Assembly (NCBI RefSeq): GCF_900176395.1
Contig: NZ_FWXL01000001.1
Span: forward strand, 186,001-250,000
DNA: 64,000 nt
Direction of reading: 5' to 3'
From: Novosphingobium sp. B1
GTDB lineage: Bacteria > Pseudomonadota > Alphaproteobacteria > Sphingomonadales > Sphingomonadaceae
In this document: positions 46,217-55,266 of the stretch, piece by piece
Layout: each line of letters starts with the position of its first letter
Numbering within the stretch: position 1 is the first letter of the stretch
Notes under the pieces: generated by a model
What the model was told of the DNA's origin: nothing
Databases searched by the model: none
The model's input: the letters and a program-made list of their open reading frames with translations, nothing else
Program-made: the position numbers and the translations under genes

Positions 46217-48157
46217 CTACTGGGCGTTCGAACCGGTCAACTGGTTGCGGACCGCACGGATACCGGCTTCATTGCGTTCGACACCGACGTCCTTGCGGAT
46301 CGCGAGGCGGAGTTGCTCGGCATATTCGCCGCCAACCGTTTCGGACATCTCACGCGCCACTTGCGTGAAGATCGGATCACCGCGCTTCACTTCGCCGAGA
46401 TTGATCTCCTTAAGGTTGACCACATACCAGCCGGCCTTGTCGGGTCCTTCCAAGCGCTTCGTGGAATTCTTTGCCATGGCAAAGAGCAGCGCCAGCGGCG
46501 GCGGGACCTTGTCCTGCATCTGGTTCAGCGCCTGGCGGGGGAGATCGACGGGCTGCACCGGGGGCAACGCCGCACCAGCGGCTTTCATGGCATCGGCTAC
46601 CGAGGCGCCCTTGCCAAGCGCGGCAAGGATCTTGTCAGCAGCGGCGCGTGCCTTTTCCGAACCCTGGCGCACGGCCCAGTCCCGCGCGACAGTTGCGCGG
46701 ATCTGGTCGAGCGGCGCCGCGGTGGCTGCCGTCAACTGGCCAACGTCATAGATCGCGAACTTTTCGCCGGGCTTGATCTCGGCAAGCTGTGCTTCGCCTT
46801 CGCGCTCCATGGCAAAGGCGGCAGGGACGAGCGGAGCCAGCTCAGGCGCGATCTTTTCGCCGGCCTTTCCGAACACGCTGCCGTCGGCAACCAGCGATTG
46901 GGTCGAGGCGACGGTCAGCCCGAGCGATTTGGCGATATCGGCAAGGCCTGTTCCATTGTCGATCTGCTGTTCGACTTGCGCTGCCACGTCGGACAAGGCC
47001 GCCCGGCGCTTTTCCAGCGTAAGCGCTGCCGTGATTTCACCACGTGCCTGATCGAGCGTCTTGCCGGGGTTGCGCTTGATCGCGTCAACCTTGACGACGT
47101 GCCAGCCCAGGCCGGATTTTGCCGGCGTGGCCAGTGCGCCGGACGCGGCTGCAAAGGCAGCGTCGGACACGGACTTCGACGTCTGGTTGGCGAGGTTGTC
47201 GCGGGTCTGATCGGTCAGCTTGCTTGCGACCAGACCCTTGGTGCGGGCGACCGCATCGAGCGATCCACTGGTGCCGGCTTCAGCTGCCAGCGCCTTGGCG
47301 GCGGCTTCCGTGGGCACGATGATCTGCGTGATCGAGCGCTGCTCCGAAGGCGCATAGACTGCAGAATTGAGCTTGTAGCGATTGGCGATCTCGGCTTCCG
47401 TCGGCGCTGCCACCGTCTTCAGCGAGGCTTCCTCGACGATGACGTAACGGATCGTCCGCCGCTCGGGCTGCATGTAGCGAGCCTTGTTGGCGTTGTAGAA
47501 GGCGCCAAGCGTGGCGGCATCGGGCGGCGAGGCCGGTGCGAATGCCAGCGACGGCACCGAGATGATCGAGCCGACGCGCCGCTCGGTCAGCAGGGCAGAG
47601 TAGCGCTGCACGGCTTCGCCCGCCATCTGCGCACCGAACGCAGCGGGAAGAAGGAGCTGGCGGGCGATCAGGCCCTGGCCCAGGTCCTTGCGAACCTGCC
47701 GGTCATCGAGCCCGCGCTGGGCGAGGAGCTGTTCGTACGCGCTCTGGCTGAACTTGCCATCAGGCCCCTGGAAGGCCGGGATCTTCACAATTTCGCTGTC
47801 GATCAGGCGATTGCTCGAGGACATGCCATGGTCCTGCGCCCATTCGCCCATGGCGAGGCGATCGGTAAGTCCGCCGAGCACCGTGTCGAGACCACCGGCG
47901 TCGAGGAACTGCTTCATCGTCAAGCCGGGCTGCTTCTGGCGCTCCTGCTCGAATGCATTGGTCACCGCCTTGCCCAGTTCGGCCGTGCCAAGCCGCTCGG
48001 AGCCGACCTTCGCGGCGCGATCGCCTCCGGCAACTCCGCCAAATCCGCTGCCGGTGACATCGGCGCTGGCAAAGGCCAGAGCGATCAGTCCAAGGAATAC
48101 CAGCGCAATGGCAATGCCGATGCGCGACTTGAGGAAGGAGCGAAAGAAACCGAGCAT
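46217..48157 (-). CDS. ppiD: Peptidylprolyl isomerase, PpiD-like membrane chaperone
   Basis: Inner-membrane-anchored periplasmic folding factor of 646 residues. Residues 1-12 are cytoplasmic, then a single membrane helix (RIGIAIALVFLGLIALAFAS). A SurA_N-like chaperone domain follows (FEQERQKQPGLTMKQFLDAGG, LLAQRGLDDRQVRKDL), then a parvulin-type domain (about 265-360), then a long C-terminal region with a second such half-domain. The ATG at 48157 gives MLGFFRSFLKSRIG, matching family members; an upstream ATG at 48196 is possible. It is divergent from tpiA across 276 bases. Assigned to PpiD by architecture; isomerase activity is not assured. Confidence 0.9.
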   Translation of the reverse strand: MLGFFRSFLKSRIGIAIALVFLGLIALAFASADVTGSGFGGVAGGDRAAKVGSERLGTAELGKAVTNAFEQERQKQPGLTMKQFLDAGGLDTVLGGLTDRLAMGEWAQDHGMSSSNRLIDSEIVKIPAFQGPDGKFSQSAYEQLLAQRGLDDRQVRKDLGQGLIARQLLLPAAFGAQMAGEAVQRYSALLTERRVGSIISVPSLAFAPASPPDAATLGAFYNANKARYMQPERRTIRYVIVEEASLKTVAAPTEAEIANRYKLNSAVYAPSEQRSITQIIVPTEAAAKALAAEAGTSGSLDAVARTKGLVASKLTDQTRDNLANQTSKSVSDAAFAAASGALATPAKSGLGWHVVKVDAIKRNPGKTLDQARGEITAALTLEKRRAALSDVAAQVEQQIDNGTGLADIAKSLGLTVASTQSLVADGSVFGKAGEKIAPELAPLVPAAFAMEREGEAQLAEIKPGEKFAIYDVGQLTAATAAPLDQIRATVARDWAVRQGSEKARAAADKILAALGKGASVADAMKAAGAALPPVQPVDLPRQALNQMQDKVPPPLALLFAMAKNSTKRLEGPDKAGWYVVNLKEINLGEVKRGDPIFTQVAREMSETVGGEYAEQLRLAIRKDVGVERNEAGIRAVRNQLTGSNAQ

Positions 48158-48433
48158 TTGCGGGTGTGCGTCTCTTTTCGGGGCGTCCGGAACCATGGGA
48201 GCGGAGGCCTGTTTGTCAATCGCGCGCAGCCTTAGGAGCCAAACACGTTTATCGCAATGCCTGCCTGAACCGACGCGACAGAGACTGGGAGGTTCGCGTC
48301 ACGGGAACTGCGGCATTTTTCAGGAAATGCGATCAGGCGTTTTGCAAAACTGCGTCGGCTTTGATAGCCGCCGCGACAAGGCTGCCCGGGTGCGGCCCAC
48401 AACATGTGATGATTCAGGGTAATTGCAGGGGAA

Positions 48434-49213
48434 ATGGCCAAGATGCCAAACCGTCCGTACGTAGTCGGAAACTGGAAGATGAACGGAAGCCGCGCCATGT
48501 TGGCCGAAGCTCGCGCCATTGACCGGGCAGCGGGGCGTTATCCCGACGTGCAGGTGGCGCTGGCGCCGCCCTTCACCATGATCGGCGCCATCCGCGAGGC
48601 CGTTTCGGCCATGGGTGTGGGCGGGCAGGATTGCCACTTCCAGGCCAAGGGTGCGCACACCGGCGATGTCTCGGCGTCGATGCTGGTCGATAGCGGAGCC
48701 GACTTCGTGATTCTGGGGCACAGCGAACGCCGCAAGGATCATGGCGAGAGCGATCAACTGGTCCGGGCAAAGGCTGAAGCAGCGGTCGCTGCGGGTCTTG
48801 GCGTGATCGTGTGTGTCGGCGAGACGCTGGAAGAGCGTGACGCTGGCGGAGCCGAAAGCGTGGTATCGGGTCAGGTCGACGGCTCGCTTCCGCAAGGCGA
48901 GAACATCGGTGATGCTGTTGCTGGAGGCAGGGTCTCAGTGGCGTACGAGCCGGTCTGGGCGATTGGCACGGGCCGCGTTGCCGACGTTCCGGATGTGGTG
49001 GCCATGCACGCCGCGATCCGGGCCCGTATCATCGCTCTTTACGGTGAGAACGGCCAGAAGGTGCGCATCCTTTATGGTGGCTCGGTGAATGCCGGCAATG
49101 CCGCCGACCTGCTTTCAGCCGCCGGTGTGGATGGCGCGCTGGTCGGGGGGGCAAGTCTGACGGCTGATGCGTTCCTGCCGATCATCGCGGCGGCGGGCAA
49201 CGGCGAGGCCTGA
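48434..49213 (+). CDS. tpiA: Triosephosphate isomerase
   Basis: Interconverts dihydroxyacetone phosphate and glyceraldehyde 3-phosphate. The 259-residue TIM barrel has its catalytic residues at Asn13 and Lys15 (VGNWKMNG), His96 (LGHSERR) and Glu172 (AYEPVWAIGTG), plus the phosphate-binding ILYGGSVN. The start may be the ATG at 48434 or the ATG at 48443, which is better spaced from AGGGGA at 48427. It is divergent from ppiD and followed by secG in the same direction. A row of five 11-base repeats lies just after its stop. Confidence 0.97.
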   Translation: MAKMPNRPYVVGNWKMNGSRAMLAEARAIDRAAGRYPDVQVALAPPFTMIGAIREAVSAMGVGGQDCHFQAKGAHTGDVSASMLVDSGADFVILGHSERRKDHGESDQLVRAKAEAAVAAGLGVIVCVGETLEERDAGGAESVVSGQVDGSLPQGENIGDAVAGGRVSVAYEPVWAIGTGRVADVPDVVAMHAAIRARIIALYGENGQKVRILYGGSVNAGNAADLLSAAGVDGALVGGASLTADAFLPIIAAAGNGEA

Positions 49214-49228
49214 CGTGCGTCAGGCTGA

Positions 49229-49283
49229 AGGTCAGCCATAGGTCGGACCCAGGTCAGCCCCAGGTGGGAACAAGGTCCTGGCT
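49229..49283 (+). repeat. Five 11-base phased repeats beginning AGGT
   Basis: AGGT recurs at 49229, 49240, 49251, 49262 and 49273, exactly every 11 bases. Units one and three share AGGTCAGCC; the others drift. The array lies between the tpiA stop and the secG start, in the 176-base gap. It could be a decayed tandem duplication or an array of sites on one face of the helix. Confidence 0.6.
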
Positions 49284-49389
49284 GTCCGGCGCAAGGCTCA
49301 GCGGGTGAAACGGCGGGTTGCTTCTGCGTCGTCGCGCGCCTACATGGCCGGAAAGTTCCAGACGCTCTTGCGTCGAAGGTAGAGATTTC

Positions 49390-49785
49390 ATGTCGCTGTT
49401 CATCTTCCTCACCGTAGTCCAGGCGATCGTCGCGGCGCTGCTTGTCGTCGTGATTCTCATGCAGAAGTCCGAAGGTGGCGGCCTTGGCGTGGGCGGAAGT
49501 CCGGCGGGCTTCATGTCTGCACGCGGTGCAGCCGATTTCATGACGCGGGCGACAACCGTCCTTGCAAGCCTGTTCGTTCTGCTCAGCATCGCCCTTGCGG
49601 CGCTTGCCGTCGGAACGACGTCGGGTCGCGAGATCGATACGTCGCTGCAGCGCAACACTCCGGTGCAGAACGCGCCTGCGGCCGATCCGCTGGCGCCTGC
49701 GCAGGCTCCGGCCGGGCAGCAGGCTCCGGCGGCACCTGCCGCTGCTCCGGCAAACGATCCGCTCAAGGGAGCGGCCGGACAGTAA
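49390..49785 (+). CDS. secG: Preprotein translocase subunit SecG
   Basis: Small subunit of the SecYEG channel that assists SecA-driven export. The 131-residue protein has two membrane helices (about 3-24, FIFLTVVQAIVAALLVVVIL; about 53-74). The conserved cytoplasmic loop is QKSEGGGLGVGGSPAGFM. A Pro/Ala/Gln-rich tail of about 45 residues follows, as in other alphaproteobacteria. The ATG at 49390 is preceded by GAAGG and AGAG; an upstream open stretch is not family-like. A terminator follows, then pyrG, giving the frequent order tpiA-secG-pyrG. Confidence 0.93.
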   Translation: MSLFIFLTVVQAIVAALLVVVILMQKSEGGGLGVGGSPAGFMSARGAADFMTRATTVLASLFVLLSIALAALAVGTTSGREIDTSLQRNTPVQNAPAADPLAPAQAPAGQQAPAAPAAAPANDPLKGAAGQ

Positions 49786-49808
49786 TTCCACTAACGACGA
49801 GGCGTCGT

Positions 49809-49846
49809 GCCACCCGCGGCCGCATGGTCGTGGGGTGGCTTTCGCT
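49809..49846 (+). terminator. Rho-independent terminator after secG
   Basis: GCCACCC (49809-49815) pairs with GGGTGGC (49833-49839); inner bases GCGGCC and GGTCGT extend the stem with wobble pairs. A T-rich stretch, TTTCGCTTT, follows. It separates secG from pyrG. Confidence 0.75.
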
Positions 49847-49926
49847 TTGCCGGAAAATCGCAGGCTGTGGATTGCGGCGAAGATTGCAGCCGTAACCGCT
49901 TGCCTATGTGCAACCTCTGACGCTAA

Positions 49927-51570
<1,644 letters not shown>

Positions 51571-51607
51571 GACACGTTAAAGGGGCTGGTCAGCACCCGG
51601 TTTCCTT

Positions 51608-51643
51608 GATTATCTGCGGGCTGGATCTGCTTCGCGGATAATC
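51608..51643 (+). promoter_or_regulatory. Inverted repeat in the regulator leader
   Basis: GATTATCTGCG (51608-51618) and CGCGGATAATC (51633-51643) form an 11-base inverted repeat with one wobble and a 14-base loop. It ends directly at the G-run ribosome site (51644-51649) of the regulator gene. It could be an mRNA hairpin next to the ribosome site, an operator for autoregulation, or the pyrG terminator without a T-run. Confidence 0.45.
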
Positions 51644-51655
51644 GGGGGGACGACA

Positions 51656-52345
51656 ATGGATGCTGCCAAGCTGGCCGAAGCGTTGACGGCGCATAGTCTG
51701 TTCGCCGATTGCGAGCAGGGAGAGTTGTCCGATATCATCGCCCGCGGGCAGGTGCGCCAATTCAAGCCGGGTCAGGAGCTCATGGCCCAGGGCGAGGAGG
51801 GCAAGACCCTCTATATCGTCCTCAAGGGACTCGCCCGGGTCAGCATGGTTGCTGCCAATGGGCGCGAGATCATACTCGATTATGCCGAGCCCGGACATGT
51901 GCTGGGCGAGATCGCGTTTCTCGATGGCGGCGATCGCACGGCGACGGTCGAGGCGATCGAACCTGTCGAGGCTCTGGTGCTGACGCGAGGCGCGTTTGCC
52001 GACATCATCGAGAAGCACAAGGGCTTGTCGCTGCGCCTGCTCAAGGCGATGGCGCGGCGCCTGCGCCAGAACAATGCCGTGATCGAGGCAGACCGCGCCT
52101 ATACGTCTGGCCCCCGGCTTGCGCGTTTCCTGCTGCGCTTGATGATGAGCGATGCTGCCGATGCAACAAACCAGTTGAAGCTGGCGCTAAGCCAGGGGGA
52201 ACTGGGCAACTTCGCCGGCATGTCGCGCGAGCAGATCAATCGCCAGCTTTCGGCCTGGGCCGATAACGGGATCGTGGCGCTCAAGAGTGGGCGGGTGACC
52301 ATCCTCGATAGAGAAGCTCTGGTCGATGTGGCCGAGGCCTGGTGA
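51656..52345 (+). CDS. Crp/Fnr family transcriptional regulator
   Basis: DNA-binding regulator of 229 residues. An N-terminal cyclic nucleotide-binding-type domain (about 15-135) shows FKPGQELMAQGEEGKTLYIVLKG and PGHVLGEIAFLDGGDRTATVEA. A dimerisation helix follows, then a C-terminal winged helix (about 150-220) with LGNFAGMSREQINRQLSAW as recognition region. Only one Cys is near the N-terminus, so it cannot hold an Fnr iron-sulphur cluster. Its ligand is unknown. The leader contains an inverted repeat that may serve autoregulation. It is convergent with hsp20. Confidence 0.9.
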   Translation: MDAAKLAEALTAHSLFADCEQGELSDIIARGQVRQFKPGQELMAQGEEGKTLYIVLKGLARVSMVAANGREIILDYAEPGHVLGEIAFLDGGDRTATVEAIEPVEALVLTRGAFADIIEKHKGLSLRLLKAMARRLRQNNAVIEADRAYTSGPRLARFLLRLMMSDAADATNQLKLALSQGELGNFAGMSREQINRQLSAWADNGIVALKSGRVTILDREALVDVAEAW

Positions 52346-52362
52346 AATGAGGCGCTGAAACG

Positions 52363-52390
52363 AAAAGGGGCGGACCGTGCGGTCCGCCCC
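52363..52390 (-). terminator. Rho-independent terminator of hsp20
   Basis: GGGGCGGACC (52367-52376) and GGTCCGCCCC (52381-52390) form a perfect 10-base stem with a 4-base loop. On the reverse strand it is followed by TTTTC, so it terminates the Hsp20 gene. It lies between convergent genes and may also slow forward transcription. Confidence 0.85.
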
Positions 52391-52414
52391 CGTTCAGCCG
52401 TTCGGTGGAATGCG

Positions 52415-52876
52415 TCAGGCAGCGGCGGTCGTATCGCCGTCGATCACCTTGAGCGCGGTCTGTCCGCCGATCAGCACTTTCTTGGGCTTCATCGCCTCGG
52501 GCACTTCGCGCACGAGGTCGATCGTGAGCAAGCCGTCGGCAAGGTCAGCTGCCTCGACGCGGACGAAATCAGCCAGCTCGAAGCGGCGTTCGAACCCGCG
52601 ATTGGCGATGCCGACATGGAGATACTCGCGCTCTTGCGGATCAGGGCGCTGGCCCTTGACCACGAGCAGGTTCTGCTGGGCGGTAATGTCGATATCCTCG
52701 GCCTTGAAGCCGGCGACTGCAAGCGTGATGCGATAGGCATCTTCGCCGCTACGCTCGATGTTGAAGGGAGGGTAGTTGTCACCTCCATTGGCGCGGGCCT
52801 GGCGTTCGAGCAGGTCGAACAGGCGGTCAAAGCCCACGGTGGTGCGGCGATAGGGAGTGAAGTCAAAACGGTTCAT
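52415..52876 (-). CDS. Small heat shock protein, Hsp20/IbpA family
   Basis: ATP-independent holdase of 153 residues. It has an N-terminal arm typical of IbpA (MNRFDFTPYRRTTVGFDRLFDLL). The alpha-crystallin domain runs from about 35 to 130 (PPFNIERSGEDAYRITLAVAGF, the conserved ADLADGLLTIDLVREVP strand). A short C-terminal extension has no clear IxI motif, although VLIGG could substitute. The ATG at 52876 has GAGGA upstream; an upstream in-frame ATG is not family-like. A possible heat-shock promoter is at 53001-53030, and a strong terminator follows. Confidence 0.95.
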   Translation of the reverse strand: MNRFDFTPYRRTTVGFDRLFDLLERQARANGGDNYPPFNIERSGEDAYRITLAVAGFKAEDIDITAQQNLLVVKGQRPDPQEREYLHVGIANRGFERRFELADFVRVEAADLADGLLTIDLVREVPEAMKPKKVLIGGQTALKVIDGDTTAAA

Positions 52877-53000
52877 GGCAATATCCTCGATAAGAGCAAT
52901 CTGCACTTGCCTTCGCGAGCCCGGAACCCGGCGCCCGCATCAGCGGTTTTCATTCTCAATCGTGATCATGCCCGACTTGCGGCGCATGACACGAAAATCC

Positions 53001-53030
53001 ATGTGTGGTAGCCGAAACCGCATTTCAAGA
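53001..53030 (-). promoter_or_regulatory. Possible RpoH-type heat-shock promoter
   Basis: On the reverse strand TCTTGAAATG (53030-53021) is followed after a typical spacing by CCACACAT (53008-53001), similar to the heat-shock consensus CTTGAA/CCCCAT. It would start transcription about 115 bases upstream of the Hsp20 gene. The -10 match is imperfect. Confidence 0.35.
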
Positions 53031-53047
53031 CCTGATCGAGGAAGCTG

Positions 53048-53314
53048 ATGTCGAACACTCCCAAGGTAGAAATCTACACCAAGTGGGGCTGCCCTTATTG
53101 CTCGCGCGCCAAGCAGCTGCTCGACACCAAGGGCGTGGCTTACGAAGAATTCGATGTGACGATGGGCGGGCCAAAGAAGGCCGAAATGCTCGATCGGGCA
53201 CCGGGCCACACTACCGTTCCCTCAATCTTCATTGATGGCATGCACATCGGCGGTTCGGATGATCTTGCCTCGCTCAATGCGCAGGGCAAGCTGGACATGC
53301 TGCTCGGCAAGTGA
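53048..53314 (+). CDS. grxC: Glutaredoxin 3
   Basis: Glutathione-dependent dithiol reductase of 88 residues. It has the CPYC active site (Cys15 and Cys18), the TVPSIFIDG cis-Pro segment and the GGSDDL glutathione-binding turn, the standard class I glutaredoxin pattern. The ATG at 53048 has GAGGAAG upstream. The nitrilase-like gene starts inside its last codon (GTGA overlap), and DUF1178 follows that by ATGA, giving a coupled trio grxC-nitrilase-DUF1178 that recurs in alphaproteobacteria. It is divergent from hsp20. Confidence 0.97.
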   Translation: MSNTPKVEIYTKWGCPYCSRAKQLLDTKGVAYEEFDVTMGGPKKAEMLDRAPGHTTVPSIFIDGMHIGGSDDLASLNAQGKLDMLLGK

Positions 53315-54156
53315 GTTCGAGGCAGGAATCCGCACCGGTCAAGGTCGCGCTGTTCCAGATGACCAGCGGGATCGACCCGCTGGCCAATGCCGCTGCAATC
53401 GCAGCGTCAGCCCACATGGCCGTCGATGCCGGGGCTGCCATGCTCTTCACGCCGGAGATGTGCGGGTTGCTGGACAGGGACCGCGCGCGGGCGTCGCGCC
53501 ATGTCCTGGCCGAGCCGGACAATCCTGTGCTCGCACAGGCGCGCCAAACTGCGCGCGATCTGAAGATCTGGATCGATCTGGGATCGCTGGCGATCCTGCG
53601 CGAGGATGGCAAGTGGGCCAATCGCGGCTTCGTGATAGATGCCGATGGAGCGATCGCCGCCCGCTATGACAAGATCCACATGTTCGACGTTGACCTCGCA
53701 ACGGGCGAGACCTGGCGCGAATCCTCGGCCTATACCCCCGGCGATCAGGTCGTGGCGGTCGACACGCCGGTCGGGAGGCTTGGCATGGCGATCTGCTACG
53801 ACATACGGTTTCCCGCGCTTTTCGAGGAACTGGGGCGCCTGCGCTGCGATGCGATCCGCATTCCGGCGGCCTTCACCGTACCCACAGGAAAGGCCCATTG
53901 GCATCTCATGCAACGCGCGCGCGCGGTCGAGGCAAGTGCGTGGGTCATCTCCGCTGCGCAGGGCGGCAACCATGCAGATGGACGCGAGACGTATGGTCAC
54001 TCGCTCGTTGTCGATCCGTGGGGCGAAGTCGCCTACGACGGTGGCGAGGGGGCGTCGCTTGGCTTTGCCATGATCGATCATGCCCGAACGGGCGATGTCA
54101 GGCGGCAGCTTCCCAGTCTTGCCAACAAGCGCGAAATCCCTAGATCGGCGTCATGA
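53311..54156 (+). CDS. Carbon-nitrogen hydrolase (nitrilase superfamily)
   Basis: Amidase-type enzyme of 281 residues. The catalytic triad reads as Glu49 (LFTPEM), Lys121 (RYDKIHMFDVDL) and Cys162 (AICYDIRFP). The branch with YDKIHMFDVDL and CYDIRFPAL is close to the Nit1/omega-amidase and deaminated-glutathione amidase group. That is consistent with the glutaredoxin next door, although the substrate is inferred. It starts with GTG overlapping the grxC stop and ends by ATGA overlap with DUF1178. Confidence 0.93.
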   Translation: MSSRQESAPVKVALFQMTSGIDPLANAAAIAASAHMAVDAGAAMLFTPEMCGLLDRDRARASRHVLAEPDNPVLAQARQTARDLKIWIDLGSLAILREDGKWANRGFVIDADGAIAARYDKIHMFDVDLATGETWRESSAYTPGDQVVAVDTPVGRLGMAICYDIRFPALFEELGRLRCDAIRIPAAFTVPTGKAHWHLMQRARAVEASAWVISAAQGGNHADGRETYGHSLVVDPWGEVAYDGGEGASLGFAMIDHARTGDVRRQLPSLANKREIPRSAS

Positions 54157-54629
54157 TTGTCTTCGATCTGCAATGTCAGTCTGGCGGCCATCGCTTCGAG
54201 GGCTGGTTCCGATCGTCCGAGGATTTCGACGGGCAGTCCTCGCGCGGACTGGTGTCGTGCCCGGCGTGCGGATCGGCCGAGATCGCCAAGGCAGTCATGG
54301 CGCCGAATGTCGGACGCAAGGGCAACCAGATGCCGGTGATGGCCAAGCCCGTCGATGCGCCGGCGCAGGCCATGGCGAATGCGCCCCTGCCGCCGGAAGC
54401 CGCAGCATTGCTCAAGGCAGTAGCGGCCATGCAGGCAGAGGCGATCAAGAGCTCAACCTGGGTGGGCGAAAAGTTTGCCGACGATGCCCGCGCGATGCAC
54501 TATGGCGAGAAGGAACCGGGAGCCATTCACGGTCGCGCGACAGTTGATGAGGCGCGCGGCCTCGTTGAAGAGGGCATCGCGGTGGCGCCTCTGCTGATTC
54601 CGGTCGTCCCGCCTGAAGAGGCGAACTGA
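54153..54629 (+). CDS. DUF1178 family protein
   Basis: A 158-residue soluble protein. The N-terminus has a zinc-ribbon-like pattern with Cys8 and the pair CPAC in the first 40 residues (MIVFDLQCQSGGHRFEGWF, GLVSCPACGSAEIAKA). The rest is an Ala-rich helical region and a conserved segment around MHYGEKEPGAIHGRATVDEA. This is the DUF1178 family, often encoded beside nitrilase-like and glutaredoxin genes. No function is known. It is third in the coupled grxC trio, and a tRNA gene follows 44 bases later. Confidence 0.92.
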   Translation: MIVFDLQCQSGGHRFEGWFRSSEDFDGQSSRGLVSCPACGSAEIAKAVMAPNVGRKGNQMPVMAKPVDAPAQAMANAPLPPEAAALLKAVAAMQAEAIKSSTWVGEKFADDARAMHYGEKEPGAIHGRATVDEARGLVEEGIAVAPLLIPVVPPEEAN

Positions 54630-54673
54630 AAGTCCGTTGCCAGAGCGACCGTGCCTGCCTAAAGGAAGCGCGG

Positions 54674-54750
54674 GCGCCCGTAGCTCAGCAGGATAGAGCA
54701 CCAGATTCCTAATCTGGGGGCCATGGGTTCGAATCCCGTCGGGCGCACCA
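54674..54750 (+). tRNA. tRNA-Arg (anticodon CCT)
   Basis: A 77-base cloverleaf including an encoded CCA. The acceptor pairs GCGCCCG (54674-54680) with CGGGCGC (54740-54746), and A is the discriminator. The D arm is GCTC/GAGC. The anticodon stem CCAGA/TCTGG encloses loop TTCCTAA, giving anticodon CCT for AGG codons. The T arm has GGTTCGAATCC. A second copy of the 3' end lies 66 bases downstream. Confidence 0.97.
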
Positions 54751-54787
54751 ATTCCAAAGCAATTGGTCGCCCTGGGCCTAAAAGTGA

Positions 54788-54816
54788 GTTCGAACTTTGT
54801 TCGAACGGGCGCACCA
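54788..54816 (+). repeat. tRNA 3'-end-like repeat downstream of tRNA-Arg
   Basis: CGGGCGCACCA at 54806-54816 repeats the last 11 bases of tRNA-Arg (54740-54750), and just before it TTCGAAC occurs twice (54789-54795, 54800-54806), echoing the T loop. It could be a scar of integration and excision at the tRNA gene. The stretch GTTCGAACTTTGTTCGAAC also fits the LexA direct-repeat rule on both strands. Confidence 0.5.
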
Positions 54817-54903
54817 CTTGCACCGCATTGCAGATAAACCGCTCGCCGCAAGACCGGTTCATTGCTGCTTGAACTGCCTCCTGAATTATGATTCAGTCTG
54901 GCC

Positions 54904-55215
54904 ATGCAGACACGTCGCGCGCCGCTCCTTCCCAAAGACAGTTTGACCCAGTCGCTGGCGCTGATTGCGCTGCTGTTAATGGGGGCTGTCGGCATTGCCG
55001 GACCAAGCGGACTGCTTGCCTGGGGCGAGAACGCCCGCCTGCTCGAGCAGCGCGAAGCCGAAATCGCCCAGCTATCAGCCGAGCGGGATCGCGTGCGCAA
55101 CCGCGTCGATCTGCTCGATCCGCGCCACGCCGATCCTGATTTGGTGGGCGAACTGTTGCGCAGCAACCTGAATGTCGCGCATCCCGATGAAGTGGTCATG
55201 CCGGTTACCAAGTGA
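54904..55215 (+). CDS. Septum formation initiator (FtsB/DivIC) family protein
   Basis: Bitopic membrane protein of 103 residues. A short cytoplasmic N-terminus is followed by a membrane helix (about 16-33, QSLALIALLLMGAVGIAG), a periplasmic coiled coil (about 45-72, LLEQREAEIAQLSAERDRVRNRVDLL) and a conserved tail (DPDLVGELLRSNLNVAHPDEVVM). This is the FtsB-like architecture; in division FtsB acts with FtsL and FtsQ at the septum. The ATG at 54904 has no clear ribosome site, and a small inverted repeat (54881-54896) lies directly upstream. A phospholipase D gene follows on the same strand. Confidence 0.88.
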   Translation: MQTRRAPLLPKDSLTQSLALIALLLMGAVGIAGPSGLLAWGENARLLEQREAEIAQLSAERDRVRNRVDLLDPRHADPDLVGELLRSNLNVAHPDEVVMPVTK

Positions 55216-55266
55216 GCAAGCTTGTGCGCGTCCGGAACTTCCGGGGCTGAAAAGCGTAGCCCGGTC

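Noticed and set aside
46313..48235. 640-codon plus-strand open frame opposite ppiD
   Set aside because: Antisense shadow of ppiD, His/Gly/Arg-rich without a recognisable fold.
52923..52950. EcfG-like promoter for grxC (GGAAC-N16-CGGT)
   Set aside because: The -10 element does not match and the distance to the start is long.
55234..55258. EcfG-like promoter upstream of the phospholipase D gene
   Set aside because: GGAAC-N16-CGTA has a mismatch in the -10 element, so it was mentioned with the gene but not called as a promoter.
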